Shown here: piece by piece, positions 9,835 through 18,027 of the stretch | How the letters are laid out: each line of letters begins with the position of its first letter | Position numbering within the stretch: the stretch's first letter is position 1 | DNA from: Brevundimonas sp. | Lineage (GTDB): Bacteria > Pseudomonadota > Alphaproteobacteria > Caulobacterales > Caulobacteraceae | NCBI GenBank assembly: GCA_027531145.1 | Contig: JAPZRF010000002.1 | Coordinates: forward strand, 234,291 to 298,290 | Direction of reading: 5' to 3' | Length of the DNA: 64,000 nucleotides | Notes under the pieces: model-generated | What the model saw: only the letters and a program-made list of their open reading frames with translations | Database searches by the model: none | What the model was told of the DNA's origin: nothing | Made by a program: the position numbers and the translations under genes

Positions 9835-11028
9835 TCAGCAGGCCTGGCCGGCGGCCCAGCCGGACGACCAGGCCCACTGGAAGTTATAGCCGCCTAGCCA
9901 GCCGGTGATGTCGACCGCCTCGCCGATGACGAACAGGCCGGGGCGGCGGCGCGCCTCCAGGGTCTTCTGGTTCAGCTCGTCGGTGGCCACGCCCCCCAGC
10001 GTGACCTCGGCGGTGCGATAGCCCTCGGACCCCACCGGCTTGACCCGCCAGCGGTTGACCGCCTCGCCCAGGGCCGCCAGCCGGGCGTCGGGCTGGTCGG
10101 CGAGCGTCCCTGTCGCCTCGGCCTCCTCCGCCACCCGCTCGGCCAGCCGGCGGGGCAGGGCCTCGGCCAGGGCGGTGACCACCCCCTGCCGCCCCGCCGC
10201 CCGCTTGCGCGCCTTCAGGACGATGCCGAGGTCGAGGTCGGGGGCCAGATCCACCTCGATCGCCTCGCCCTCGCGCCAGTAGCTGGAGACTTGCAGCACC
10301 GCCGGGCCGCTGAGGCCGCGGTGGGTGAACAGCACCCCTTCCCGGAACCTGCCGGCTCCGGCCTTCACCACCGCGTCGGGCTGGGCCACCCCCGCCAGCG
10401 GCTTCAGCCGCTCCAGCAGGCCGGTCTCGAAGGTCAGGGGCACCAGCGCCGGGCGGGTGTCCGTGACGCGCAGGCCGAAGCTGCGCGCCGTGTCATAGGC
10501 CCAGCTCGTGGCCCCCATCTTCGGGATCGACTTGCCGCCTGTGGCCAGCACCAGCGCGGCGACGGCCAGCCGCCGGCCGTCCGACAGGGTCACGGCGAAG
10601 CCGCCGTCCGGTCCGTCCTCGACCGTCTCCACCGAGGTCCCGAGCGACAGGGTCGCGCCGGCGCCCTTCAGCTCGCGCACCAGCAGGGCGACGATGGCTT
10701 TTGCGCTGTCGTCGCAGAACAGCTGGCCGAGCGTCTTTTCGTGCCACCCGATCCCGTAGCGGTTCACCAGGGCGATGAAGTCGTGCTGGGTGTAGCGGCT
10801 GAGCGCCGAGGCGGCGAAGCGCGGGTTCTCGCCGAGGAAGGCATGGGGGCCGCAGCCGAGGTTGGTGAAGTTGCAGCGGCCGCCGCCGGAGATGCGGATC
10901 TTCTCGCCGGGGTCGCGGGCATGGTCGACGACCAGCACCGAGCGCCCGCGCTTGCCCGCCTCGGCGGCGCACATCATGCCGGCGGCGCCGGCGCCGACGA
11001 TCAGCACGTCGAGGACTTCGGATGTCAT
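9835..11028 (-). CDS. NAD(P)/FAD-dependent oxidoreductase, HI0933/BaiN-like family
   Basis: A 397-residue cytoplasmic flavoprotein. The FAD-binding Rossmann motif GAGAAGMMCAAEAG lies at residues 12-25 and the family signature KIRISGGGRCNFTN near residues 45-58. The C-terminal FAD contact is in GEAVDITGWLGGYNFQWAW. The substrate is not known for most members. The gene converges on hslU with 6 bases between the stops, and diverges from the calcium/sodium antiporter gene. It has no sign of truncation. Confidence 0.88.
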   Translation of the reverse strand: MTSEVLDVLIVGAGAAGMMCAAEAGKRGRSVLVVDHARDPGEKIRISGGGRCNFTNLGCGPHAFLGENPRFAASALSRYTQHDFIALVNRYGIGWHEKTLGQLFCDDSAKAIVALLVRELKGAGATLSLGTSVETVEDGPDGGFAVTLSDGRRLAVAALVLATGGKSIPKMGATSWAYDTARSFGLRVTDTRPALVPLTFETGLLERLKPLAGVAQPDAVVKAGAGRFREGVLFTHRGLSGPAVLQVSSYWREGEAIEVDLAPDLDLGIVLKARKRAAGRQGVVTALAEALPRRLAERVAEEAEATGTLADQPDARLAALGEAVNRWRVKPVGSEGYRTAEVTLGGVATDELNQKTLEARRRPGLFVIGEAVDITGWLGGYNFQWAWSSGWAAGQAC

Positions 11029-11129
11029 GCCGCCCCATACCCCGCCGGACGGCCCGCGTCAGGTCCGACCTGGCCGGGTGCATCGTGTCGCGGTTGCGCT
11101 TTGTCGCAGGGCGTGAGAGCACCGGGCCC

Positions 11130-12101
11130 ATGGAAGGCGCCATTCTCACCTATTCGCTGCTGGCCGTCGGGCTGGTCCTGCTCACCCTCGGGGGCGACAC
11201 CCTGGTTCGCGGGGCCTCGACGGCCGCCCGGAGCCTGGGGGTCTCGCCCCTGCTGATCGGCCTGACTCTGGTCGGCTTCGGCACCTCGACGCCGGAGCTG
11301 GTCACCAGCCTGACCGCGGCCTTCGCCGACAGCCCGGGCATCGCTGTGGGCAATGTGGTCGGCTCCAACAGCGCCAACATCCTGCTGATCCTCGGCCTGA
11401 CCGTGCTGATCGCCCCCTTCGCCGTGGACCGCGCCGCCTTCAAGCGCGACGGGACCATGCTGGTCGTCTCGGCCCTGGTTTGCGTCGCCGCGGTGCTGGC
11501 GGGCACGGTCGGCCGCATCTGGGGCGTCGCCATGTTGGCCCTGCTGGTCGCCTATGTCGTGCTCGCCTATCTCGGCGAGCGCAACGTCCAGGACGCCGAG
11601 CGGGCCAAGTACGAGCATATCGCCGAGGACGCCCCGGATGCGAAGGGCGGCCTGTGGGCCGGGCTGGGGCTGGCGGTGCTGGGCATCGCCCTGACCATCG
11701 GTGGGGCGCGGCTGCTGGTGGACAACGCCATCGTCATCGCCCGTGACCTCGGCGTCTCGGACACCATCATCGGCCTGACCGTGGTCGCGGTCGGCACCTC
11801 CCTGCCGGAGATGGTCACCTCGATCGTCGCCGCGATCCGCCGCCACGCCGACGTGGCCCTCGGCAACGTCATTGGCTCGAACATCTACAATGTGCTGGGC
11901 ATCCTCGGGGTGACCGCCCTGATCACGCCGATCCGGATTCCCGTCGAGATCGCCCGCTTCGACATCTGGGTGATGCTGGCGGCCACGGCCCTGCTGGTGA
12001 TCTTCGTGCGCACCGGCATGCGGCTGTCGCGCTGGGAGGGCTTCACCCTGATCGCCGCCTATGCGGCCTATGTCGCCTGGCTGGTGCGCGGCGCGATCTG
12101 A
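11130..12101 (+). CDS. Calcium/sodium antiporter (CaCA family, YrbG-like)
   Basis: A 323-residue inner-membrane protein with about ten transmembrane segments. It holds the two inverted alpha-repeats that form the ion site: GFGTSTPELVTSLTAAFA followed by GNVVGSNSANILLILG, and VGTSLPEMVTSIVAAI followed by GNVIGSNIYNVLGILG. The acidic residues in the two PE pairs are the expected cation ligands. ATG 11130 was chosen because the family begins shortly before the first membrane helix; the frame is open further upstream but overlaps the start of the divergent flavoprotein gene. The exact ions moved cannot be told. Confidence 0.9.
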   Translation: MEGAILTYSLLAVGLVLLTLGGDTLVRGASTAARSLGVSPLLIGLTLVGFGTSTPELVTSLTAAFADSPGIAVGNVVGSNSANILLILGLTVLIAPFAVDRAAFKRDGTMLVVSALVCVAAVLAGTVGRIWGVAMLALLVAYVVLAYLGERNVQDAERAKYEHIAEDAPDAKGGLWAGLGLAVLGIALTIGGARLLVDNAIVIARDLGVSDTIIGLTVVAVGTSLPEMVTSIVAAIRRHADVALGNVIGSNIYNVLGILGVTALITPIRIPVEIARFDIWVMLAATALLVIFVRTGMRLSRWEGFTLIAAYAAYVAWLVRGAI

Positions 12102-12110
12102 CGTCCGACC

Positions 12111-12590
12111 TCAGGGGCGAGAAACGGCCCGCCCCTCGGCCTCCAGCGCCAGACGGCCGACGCGGCAGCGCTCGGTCTCGCTGCGGCGGCAGGCCTCGCT
12201 AACCTCGCGCCACAGGGCCATGCGCCGCGCATGCTCGGCCTCCTGCCGCGCCACCGCCTCCGCATGGGCCGCCAGCCGGGCCCTGTAGCGGGCCTCGGCC
12301 TCGGCCAGGCCGCGGGCGTAGGCCTCCGCGCGGGCGGAGTTCTCGGCCTCGACGGCTTTCAGCGCGGCGGCCTCGGCCTGCTCGGCCAGGGTGTTCCGGG
12401 CCAGGATCTCGGCGTTGAGGGCGGCGGTGATGCGCTCGGCCTCGGGATCGGGCGCGATCACCTTGTCGGTCGGCCCGGCCTCGCCGCGCAACAGCTCCGC
12501 TACAGGGTCCTGGGCCAGATCCTCGGCCGCGGCCGGCGCGCCGGCTGCGGAGAGGGTGAGGACGGCGAGAAGAGCGGTCGTGAAGCGCAT
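12111..12590 (-). CDS. Secreted Ala/Glu-rich helical protein of unknown function
   Basis: The 159-residue product starts with a signal peptide (MRFTTALLAVLTLSAAGAPAAAE, cleavage expected near residue 22). The remainder, from about residue 50 to 135, is a long Ala/Glu/Arg-rich stretch predicted to form a coiled coil. Two cysteines lie near residues 132 and 140. It is the last gene of a leftward run of five genes beginning with the ProXp-like gene at 14969. I do not recognise the family; a periplasmic location is inferred from the signal peptide only. Confidence 0.65.
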   Translation of the reverse strand: MRFTTALLAVLTLSAAGAPAAAEDLAQDPVAELLRGEAGPTDKVIAPDPEAERITAALNAEILARNTLAEQAEAAALKAVEAENSARAEAYARGLAEAEARYRARLAAHAEAVARQEAEHARRMALWREVSEACRRSETERCRVGRLALEAEGRAVSRP

Positions 12591-12614
12591 GGGAACCTCC
12601 CGGGGGCAGGCGGG

Positions 12615-12809
12615 TCAGTCGAGCGGGCGGGCGTCCTCGGGCAGCAGGATCGGTACCCCCTCGCGGATTGGATAGGCCAGCTTCGCGCCCTCGGAGACCA
12701 GCTCCTGGCGCTCGCGATCATATCTCAGCCGGCCGCGGGTGACCGGGCAGACCAGCACCTCCAGCAGGCGGGGGTCGACCGAGGGCGGGGTGTGAAAGGT
12801 GTCGGACAT
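12615..12809 (-). CDS. Trm112 family protein (YcaR-like)
   Basis: A 64-residue protein with the family core [16 protein letters not shown] and the later [18 protein letters not shown]. Trm112-like proteins are small partners or activators of methyltransferases in eukaryotes and archaea; the bacterial role is less clear. Only one cysteine of the usual zinc-site set is present, as in many proteobacterial members. It lies 9 bases after the LON-domain gene and is probably cotranscribed with it. Confidence 0.85.
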   Translation of the reverse strand: MSDTFHTPPSVDPRLLEVLVCPVTRGRLRYDRERQELVSEGAKLAYPIREGVPILLPEDARPLD

Positions 12810-12818
12810 GGTCTGGCT

Positions 12819-13472
12819 CTATTGCAGGCGCGTCTCGCCGTCACCGGGCTCGGCGGCGTCGATACGCATCAGGGTGGTCAGGGCCCCGGCGCGGTTCTCG
12901 AGGTCCGGGGCCTCCAGCAGGGCCTGTTTTTCGGCCGCCTCGAACGGCAGGGCCATGGCCAGGCTGTTGATCAGCGCCTCCGGCGGGGCGGACTCGGCGG
13001 TCTCCCAGTCCACGTCGAGACCGCGGCGCTCCAGATACAGACGAAGGGCGTCGAAGAAGGCCGGCCGGTCGAAGGTCACCGGCTCGGGCGCAGGGCTCAG
13101 GTCAGCCTCGAACGAGACGAATTCGGCCCGCACCTGACGGTAGGGCATGGCCGCCGGCAGCTCTGCTGTCACCCGGAAGCGGGCCACCCCGGTCAGGGTG
13201 ATCAGATAGCGGCCGTCGGAGGTCTCGGCGAAGTGGGTGATGCGCCCGGCGCAGCCGATCGGGGCCAGCGCCGGCCGCTCGCGCGAGCCGCCGGTGGTCT
13301 GGATCATGCCAATCAGCCGGTCCCCGGCCATGACGTCATCGATCATGTTCAGATAGCGCGGCTCGAAGATGTTGAGCGGCAGCTGGCCGCGTGGCAGCAG
13401 CAGCGCCCCGTCCAGCGGGAACACCGGAAGGGCCTGCGGCAGATCCGACGCCGTCACATAGCTGTGGGCCAT
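12819..13472 (-). CDS. LON peptidase substrate-binding domain protein
   Basis: A 217-residue protein with only the N-terminal LON domain (FPLDGALLLPRGQLPLNIFEPRY near residues 17-39) and no AAA+ or protease part. Stand-alone LON-N proteins are common in alphaproteobacteria and their role is unknown. The start at 13472 was chosen because it is 14 bases after the thioredoxin gene stop; the open frame continues upstream inside that gene. It sits in a leftward run with a CnoX-like thioredoxin and a Trm112 protein. Confidence 0.83.
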   Translation of the reverse strand: MAHSYVTASDLPQALPVFPLDGALLLPRGQLPLNIFEPRYLNMIDDVMAGDRLIGMIQTTGGSRERPALAPIGCAGRITHFAETSDGRYLITLTGVARFRVTAELPAAMPYRQVRAEFVSFEADLSPAPEPVTFDRPAFFDALRLYLERRGLDVDWETAESAPPEALINSLAMALPFEAAEKQALLEAPDLENRAGALTTLMRIDAAEPGDGETRLQ

Positions 13473-13486
13473 GCCGCGCTCCCGGG

Positions 13487-14383
13487 TCAGGCGAAGAGAA
13501 TGGAGGACAGGCGACGGCGGCCGTCGCGGGCGATGTCCGAGCCGCCCCCGGCGGCCTCGAAGATGGTCAGAAGCTCGCGTCGGGCGGCCTGGTCGTTCCA
13601 CTCGCGGTCAGCCTGGACGATGGTCAGCAGCTCATCGACCGCCGCCTTGAGCGCACCGGTCGAGGCCAGGGCCCGGGCCAGCTCGAAGCGGGAGGCGTGG
13701 TCGGCCGGATCGGCGGCCACCCTCGTCCGCAGTGTCGCGGTCTCGCCCGCCGCGCCGGCCCCTGCCTCGAGCAGGCGGATCTGGGCGCGGGCACTCAGTA
13801 CGTCCGGATCCTGGCTGTCCCCGGCCATGGCCAGGGTCTGGCGCGCCTGGTCAGCGTCGCCGGTGGCCAGATAGACCCTGGACAGGCCGGCGATGGCCTT
13901 GATGTTCTCCGGGTCCATGGCGAGGACCTCGGCATAGGCCTGGGCGGCACCGCCCCAGTCCTGCAGGCCCAGCGACTCGGCCCCGAGCGACAGCAGCTGG
14001 GCCATGTCGGTGTCGGCGGACGAGCCGCCGGTCAGCTTGTCGATAAAGGCCTTGATCTGGCTCTCGGGGATCGAGCCCTGGAAGCCGTCGACCGGCTGGC
14101 CGTTGACGAAGGCGTAGACGGTGGGAATCGACTGCACCCGCAGCTGGCCGGCGTAGGCCGGGTTCCGGTCGACGTCGATCTTGATCATCTTCACCGCCCC
14201 GCGGGCGGCGCGCACGGCCTTCTCCAGCGCCGGGCCCAGCGTCCGGCAGGGCCCGCACCAGGGGGCCCAGAAGTCGACGATCACCGGCTGCCGGCGCGAG
14301 GCCTCGACCACATCGGTCATGAAGGAGGCGTCGGACCCTTCCTTGATGAGGTCCTCGGGGTTGGCGGGATCGGCGAAGCTCAT
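13487..14383 (-). CDS. Thioredoxin-TPR protein, CnoX/YbbN-like
   Basis: A 298-residue cytoplasmic protein. An N-terminal thioredoxin fold (residues 12-120) has the intact redox motif WAPWCGPC. Tetratricopeptide-like helical repeats follow from about residue 135 to the end. This is the architecture of CnoX/YbbN, a chaperedoxin that holds unfolded proteins and passes them to GroEL or DnaK. The start at 14383 is favoured because GAGG lies 6 bases upstream; the ATG at 14389 directly abuts that GAGG. The retained CxxC suggests a real redox activity, unlike E. coli YbbN, which has lost one cysteine. Confidence 0.88.
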   Translation of the reverse strand: MSFADPANPEDLIKEGSDASFMTDVVEASRRQPVIVDFWAPWCGPCRTLGPALEKAVRAARGAVKMIKIDVDRNPAYAGQLRVQSIPTVYAFVNGQPVDGFQGSIPESQIKAFIDKLTGGSSADTDMAQLLSLGAESLGLQDWGGAAQAYAEVLAMDPENIKAIAGLSRVYLATGDADQARQTLAMAGDSQDPDVLSARAQIRLLEAGAGAAGETATLRTRVAADPADHASRFELARALASTGALKAAVDELLTIVQADREWNDQAARRELLTIFEAAGGGSDIARDGRRRLSSILFA

Positions 14384-14414
14384 GGTCATCCTCGGAGGCG
14401 GAACACTCGGGGTC

Positions 14415-14969
14415 TCAGATGGTCGCGTCGGTCAGTACAGACAAGCGCGGGAAGTCGACGACAATCGGGCTGCGGCCGAGAGCCCTCAGCACGGCGCGGA
14501 AGGCGGCCTGCGGCAGGCTCGTCGTGGCGGTGTTGGCCAGGGGGTGGAAGTTGACGATGTCGGCCTCCCACAGGGCCCGGTCCAGCACGAAGGTGACGCG
14601 GTGGTCGGGGTCGTTGATCAGGCCCAGCGCTGTGACCGATCCGGGGCGCACCCCCAGCGTCTCCCACATCAGGGACTCATTGCCGAACGACAGCCGGTCA
14701 GCGCGGATCACCCGCGGCAGGGCCTTGAGGTCGATCTCCGTGTCCTGATGCGCCGAGACCAGCCACAGCCGGCCTTTCTTGTCCTTGAGGAACAGGTTCT
14801 TGGTGTGGGCCCCGGGCATCGCCGCCTTGAGCTCCAGCCCCTCCTCGACCCGGAAGACAGCCGGGTGGTCATGGGTGACGTGGGCGACGCCCCGGTCGGC
14901 CAGCCAGGCCAGCAGCCGGGCGCGGTCGAAGGCCGGGGGAGGGGCCTGGTTGGGCTCAGGGGCGTTCAT
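14415..14969 (-). CDS. proX: Prolyl-tRNA editing protein (ProXp-ala / PrdX type)
   Basis: A 184-residue trans-editing deacylase of the YbaK/INS superfamily. The motif [12 protein letters not shown] near residues 57-68 and the later [15 protein letters not shown] and [13 protein letters not shown] fit the ProXp-ala (PrdX) group, which hydrolyses mischarged Ala-tRNA(Pro). The lysine of the KN pair is the expected catalytic residue. It is the first gene of a leftward run of five genes that includes thioredoxin-TPR and LON-domain proteins. Confidence 0.87.
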   Translation of the reverse strand: MNAPEPNQAPPPAFDRARLLAWLADRGVAHVTHDHPAVFRVEEGLELKAAMPGAHTKNLFLKDKKGRLWLVSAHQDTEIDLKALPRVIRADRLSFGNESLMWETLGVRPGSVTALGLINDPDHRVTFVLDRALWEADIVNFHPLANTATTSLPQAAFRAVLRALGRSPIVVDFPRLSVLTDATI

Positions 14970-15053
14970 GCGCGGGCGGGTCCGGCTTTACGGCCCGCAC
15001 GGGGCCCGGCTACAGCAACGGGTCTAGACGCCACGCGCGAAAGGGCCAAGGTC

Positions 15054-15797
15054 TTGGAACTGGAATGCTACCCGATGACCCAGCGGCCGCCGGACCTGGT
15101 GCCGGGGCGCCAGTCGCGGGCCTGGATGGATGCCTTCGCCGCGCGCCACCCCTACCGCTGCCTGCCGCTGAACATGGCCAACACCACGGGCTGGGAGATC
15201 CTCTGCCCGTTCGGCTTCACGGCGACCTGGACCGGCGGGCCGTCGCAGGCGGACATCACCATCACTCCGGATCGGCCCAGTCCGGAGCTGGACCATTTCG
15301 TCACCTCGCACTTCTCGCGCGGGGTGCTGACGATGCATCCCCAGTATCTGTTCCGCACCCCGCCGGGCTGGGGGATGATGTGCTCGGGCGCGCCCAACCA
15401 TATCAAGGACGGCATCCAGCCCCTGACCGGCCTGATCGAGACCGACTGGCTTCCCTTCCCCTTCACCATGAACTGGCTGTTCACCCGGCCCGGGCGCATC
15501 CGCTTCGACAAGGGCGAGCCGTTCTGCTTCATCAGCCTGGTCGAGCACCGCAAGATGGACCAGGTGGATCCGGTGATCCGCTCGCTGGAGTCCAATCCGG
15601 TGATGAAGGGCCAGTTCGAGGCCTGGAACCGCGCGCGCACTGACTTCAATACCCGGCTGGCGGCCGGCGATCCCGACGCGGCGCGCGAAGCGTGGCAGCG
15701 CTACTATTTCAAGGGCGAAGTGCCCGAGGACCTGGGCACGGCCCCGAAGGACCACGTCAACAAGCGGCGGCTGAAATCGCCGCGGGTGGGGCTGTAG
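15054..15797 (+). CDS. DUF6065 family protein
   Basis: A protein of about 247 residues resembling the DUF6065 family of alphaproteobacteria and phages. Features include PLNMANTTGWEILCPFGF near residues 34-51 and FTMNWLFTRPGRIRFDKGEP in the middle. No catalytic motif is evident and the function is unknown. A TTG at 15054 behind CCAAGG keeps the first conserved strand; the next start would be ATG 15075. The frame is open upstream for 870 bases but lies antisense to two genes. A family assignment from memory carries some doubt. Confidence 0.6.
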   Translation: MELECYPMTQRPPDLVPGRQSRAWMDAFAARHPYRCLPLNMANTTGWEILCPFGFTATWTGGPSQADITITPDRPSPELDHFVTSHFSRGVLTMHPQYLFRTPPGWGMMCSGAPNHIKDGIQPLTGLIETDWLPFPFTMNWLFTRPGRIRFDKGEPFCFISLVEHRKMDQVDPVIRSLESNPVMKGQFEAWNRARTDFNTRLAAGDPDAAREAWQRYYFKGEVPEDLGTAPKDHVNKRRLKSPRVGL

Positions 15798-15799
15798 GC

Positions 15800-16471
15800 T
15801 CAGGCTTCGGCCGGCCGCCGCGACCGTCCGGTCCAGATGGCCAAGACCGTGGCCACGACATACGCTCCAAGGCCGGCGAGCGGGAACAGCAGCGGATCGG
15901 TGATGGCGGGGCCGAACCAGTTGAAGGCCTGGAGCCCCAGCAGAACCAGAATCATGGCAGGCAATGCGTATCGGCCCGGTCCAGCTCCCGCCGGCCGCGT
16001 CCGCCGGGCATAGAGGGCCGCGCCCCCGAACAGCACCGCCATCTCCAGCGGTATGGCGATGCGCGGGTCGTTCCAGAAGCCGAGGCCATATCGGGCCCCG
16101 TCACCGATCAGCAGCGGCAGGTCTGGACGGTGGACGAGGAAGTCCAGCCCCCAGTGCGACAGGACCAGGGCGGCCAGCAGACCGAACCAGACCGGTCTCT
16201 GTGCGCGTGGTGCCGCCAATGCGCACAGGACGCCGAAGGTCAGCCCGATCAGGGCCGCCCCGGTCAGGCTGTGGGTATAGGGCATGAAGGTAAGTTCAAA
16301 CGGATTGAGCCCCGGCAAGTCGGCATCGGGCCGCCAGCGCTCGATCCCGGCCAGGGAAAGGCCGAAAAAGCCGAAATCCATCGCCTGGACGGCGACGAAG
16401 GTCAGGCCCAGCGGCGGGGACCGACGTCCCCCGGCGACCGCCAGGGCCAGTCCATAGTGGCCTACGAACAT
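15800..16471 (-). CDS. Membrane-bound metal-dependent hydrolase-like protein (YdjM family)
   Basis: A 223-residue inner-membrane protein with about six hydrophobic segments. It begins MFVGHYGLALAVAG. Conserved His/Asp residues lie at membrane edges: GHYG, TH in PYTHSLTG, and SHWGLDFLVHRPD. These resemble the YdjM/YfhO-like family annotated as metal-dependent hydrolases, but no substrate is known. It converges on the DUF6065 gene with two bases between stop codons. Confidence 0.65.
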   Translation of the reverse strand: MFVGHYGLALAVAGGRRSPPLGLTFVAVQAMDFGFFGLSLAGIERWRPDADLPGLNPFELTFMPYTHSLTGAALIGLTFGVLCALAAPRAQRPVWFGLLAALVLSHWGLDFLVHRPDLPLLIGDGARYGLGFWNDPRIAIPLEMAVLFGGAALYARRTRPAGAGPGRYALPAMILVLLGLQAFNWFGPAITDPLLFPLAGLGAYVVATVLAIWTGRSRRPAEA

Positions 16472-16549
16472 GGATCATCCTCGCTGCCGAAGGCCGCTGT
16501 CATGGAGCCGCCGCCCCTCCTCGTAGAGGGCGCGACGGCGGATGGGCGG

Positions 16550-17083
16550 TCAGCCGGCGGGTCGGGTCACCCGGCCGCCGAGATTGGCCACCACTTCGCG
16601 GGCGTCGAAGGCATTGGGGTCGCCGGCCGGCTTGGGGCCGCGGCCCATCAGGATTTCGGCCGAAGCCTCATAGCGGTCGATCTGGCGGAAGTCGACGTCG
16701 CTGCCCCACGGGTCGAACGGCCGCCACGCCCCGCCGTACCAGTAGCGCCAGTAGGGCGACCAGAAGGGGCTGTAGCGCGAGGACAGCGGGTCGGGGGTGG
16801 CGACCAGGCGGCTGTCGCGGTCAGTGGCCCGGTTGACCGTGGCGAACCAGTCATAGCCGTCGGCCACGGTCAGTTCGGCGGCGCGCAGCAGCAGGGCCAT
16901 CTCGACCTGCTCGCGCGAGGTGACCGAATTGCCGGCAAAGGTGACGCGGTAGCGGTCGCGCTCGAGCCGGGTCTCGCTGTAGCCGCCGGCCCCGCGGGCG
17001 TCGGCCGGGCCGTAGGCGGTCGGGGTGGCGCAGGCACCGACCGCGAGGGCGGCGGCGACGGCGGCCAGGGCGAGGGAACGCAT
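16550..17083 (-). CDS. CC0125/CC1285 family lipoprotein
   Basis: A 177-residue lipoprotein precursor. The signal peptide ends in the lipobox LAVGAC, with Cys near residue 19 as the lipidated residue. The mature part contains YRVTFAGNSVTSREQVEMAL and a Trp/Tyr/Pro-rich stretch (SPFWSPYWRYWYGG). Families of this type are typical of Caulobacterales. AGGAG lies 7 bases before ATG 17083, which decides the start over an in-frame ATG at 17113. Its function is unknown. Confidence 0.78.
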   Translation of the reverse strand: MRSLALAAVAAALAVGACATPTAYGPADARGAGGYSETRLERDRYRVTFAGNSVTSREQVEMALLLRAAELTVADGYDWFATVNRATDRDSRLVATPDPLSSRYSPFWSPYWRYWYGGAWRPFDPWGSDVDFRQIDRYEASAEILMGRGPKPAGDPNAFDAREVVANLGGRVTRPAG

Positions 17084-17206
17084 TGGCAATACTCCTGGGA
17101 AAGCCCCTGTCATCCTCAGACTACCATGCCCAACGGAGGGGCGTCTCGCACTGATCCGTGGCGTCGCGCCCGGTCACAGACGCGTGATCGGGGCCGGGGG
17201 TCCGAA

Positions 17207-17246
17207 CCTCTCCTCCCCCATGGCGGAGCGTATGGGGGAGGAGAGG
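17207..17246. repeat. Intergenic hairpin, copy 1 of the CCTCTCCTCCCCC family
   Basis: A perfect 15-bp stem (17207-17221 with 17232-17246) and a 10-base loop. The same stem core occurs at 34129-34160 and 40737-40762. It lies just after the stop of a degraded leftward gene, where it may act as a transcription terminator or as a REP-like element. Confidence 0.7.
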
Positions 17247-17249
17247 CCC

Positions 17250-17505
17250 TCAGGCCGGCGGCGACGCCGCGGCGTTGGCGCGGATCTCGGCTTCCAGTTC
17301 CGGCCCGGCGGCGGCGGTCCCGGCGAGCGCCTTCAGGTCCATGGTGGCCGCATCGTGGCCGCCACCTGGATCCCGGTCTCCGCGTCGCTCCCGGGTCCGC
17401 CGGCGTCGATGGCGCGCTCCAGCGCGCTGGGCTGGTAGCCCGGCAGGGTGTGGCGGGTCTCGACCGGCCGCTCCTGGGCGACCGCCGGAGCGGCGATCAG
17501 TTTGC
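17250..17505 (-). pseudogene. Truncated and frameshifted remnant of a small secreted protein gene
   Basis: Reading leftward from about 17505, one frame gives a signal-peptide end (LIAAPAVAQ) and a mature start ERPVETRHTLPGYQPSALER, then stops at 17335-17337. A second frame resumes with MDLKALAGTAAAGPELEAE and ends at 17250. The junction holds an imperfect 11-bp tandem duplication (GCGGCCACGAT then GCGGCCACCAT). Removing one copy joins the frames as QVAATMDLKALAG. No start codon or complete signal peptide remains, because the 5' end is lost into the C-terminal codons of the neighbouring gene. The family is not recognised. Confidence 0.6.
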
Positions 17506-17952
17506 GGGCGTGGCCGGGGCCGGGGCGGTGGCCGCCTGCTCGACCTGGGCGCGGACCATGGCCGGGACGCCGCGGATCTGGGTCAGAGTGGCGGCGATGC
17601 CGTTGCGCATGGCCGTCTGCTGGTCGGCCGGGATGCTGGCCAGCTGGCTGTCGGCGAAAGTCTGCAGCTCCGCGGCGAAGGCGTCGGCCTCGGGCTGGTA
17701 GCGCGTCACGATGGCGTCCAGCGCGGCGTCGCGGCGGGCGGTGTCGGCACCGGCGGCCTCGACGGCGGCACCCATCTCCTCGGCCATGCGCTCGATGCTG
17801 GCCTCGAAGGCCTCGGCGCGGGCCTCGAAGGCGGCCTCGGTGTCGGAGTCCGGCGCAGCCGGGGACGCCGGCGCGTCCTGGGTGAGGGCGAACGCCGGGG
17901 CGGCGGCCAGGGTGGCGGCGGCCGCGGCGACGGCGATGAGGGTCAGGCGCAT
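17497..17952 (-). CDS. Secreted helical protein of unknown function
   Basis: A 151-residue protein with a clear signal peptide (MRLTLIAVAAAAATLAAAPAFA) and a mature part of about 128 residues that is helical and Ala/Glu-rich, ending in a Pro/Ala tail. No cysteine or catalytic motif is present. The C-terminal end abuts a degraded gene remnant, so the present C-terminus may not be ancestral. The start at 17952 follows a modest Shine-Dalgarno (GGAGTTC-like). Confidence 0.6.
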   Translation of the reverse strand: MRLTLIAVAAAAATLAAAPAFALTQDAPASPAAPDSDTEAAFEARAEAFEASIERMAEEMGAAVEAAGADTARRDAALDAIVTRYQPEADAFAAELQTFADSQLASIPADQQTAMRNGIAATLTQIRGVPAMVRAQVEQAATAPAPATPAN

Positions 17953-18027
17953 GGTCGAACTCCGTTCGTCTTCCGGAGTGGCCCCTGCGCCCGACCTCCC
18001 GTCAGGCCAAGTGAATACTCGGTAAGG

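Noticed and set aside
14181..15053. N-terminal extension of the DUF6065 gene
   Set aside because: The frame is open for 870 bases upstream but is antisense to the thioredoxin-TPR and ProXp genes; conserved sequence begins only at about 15054.
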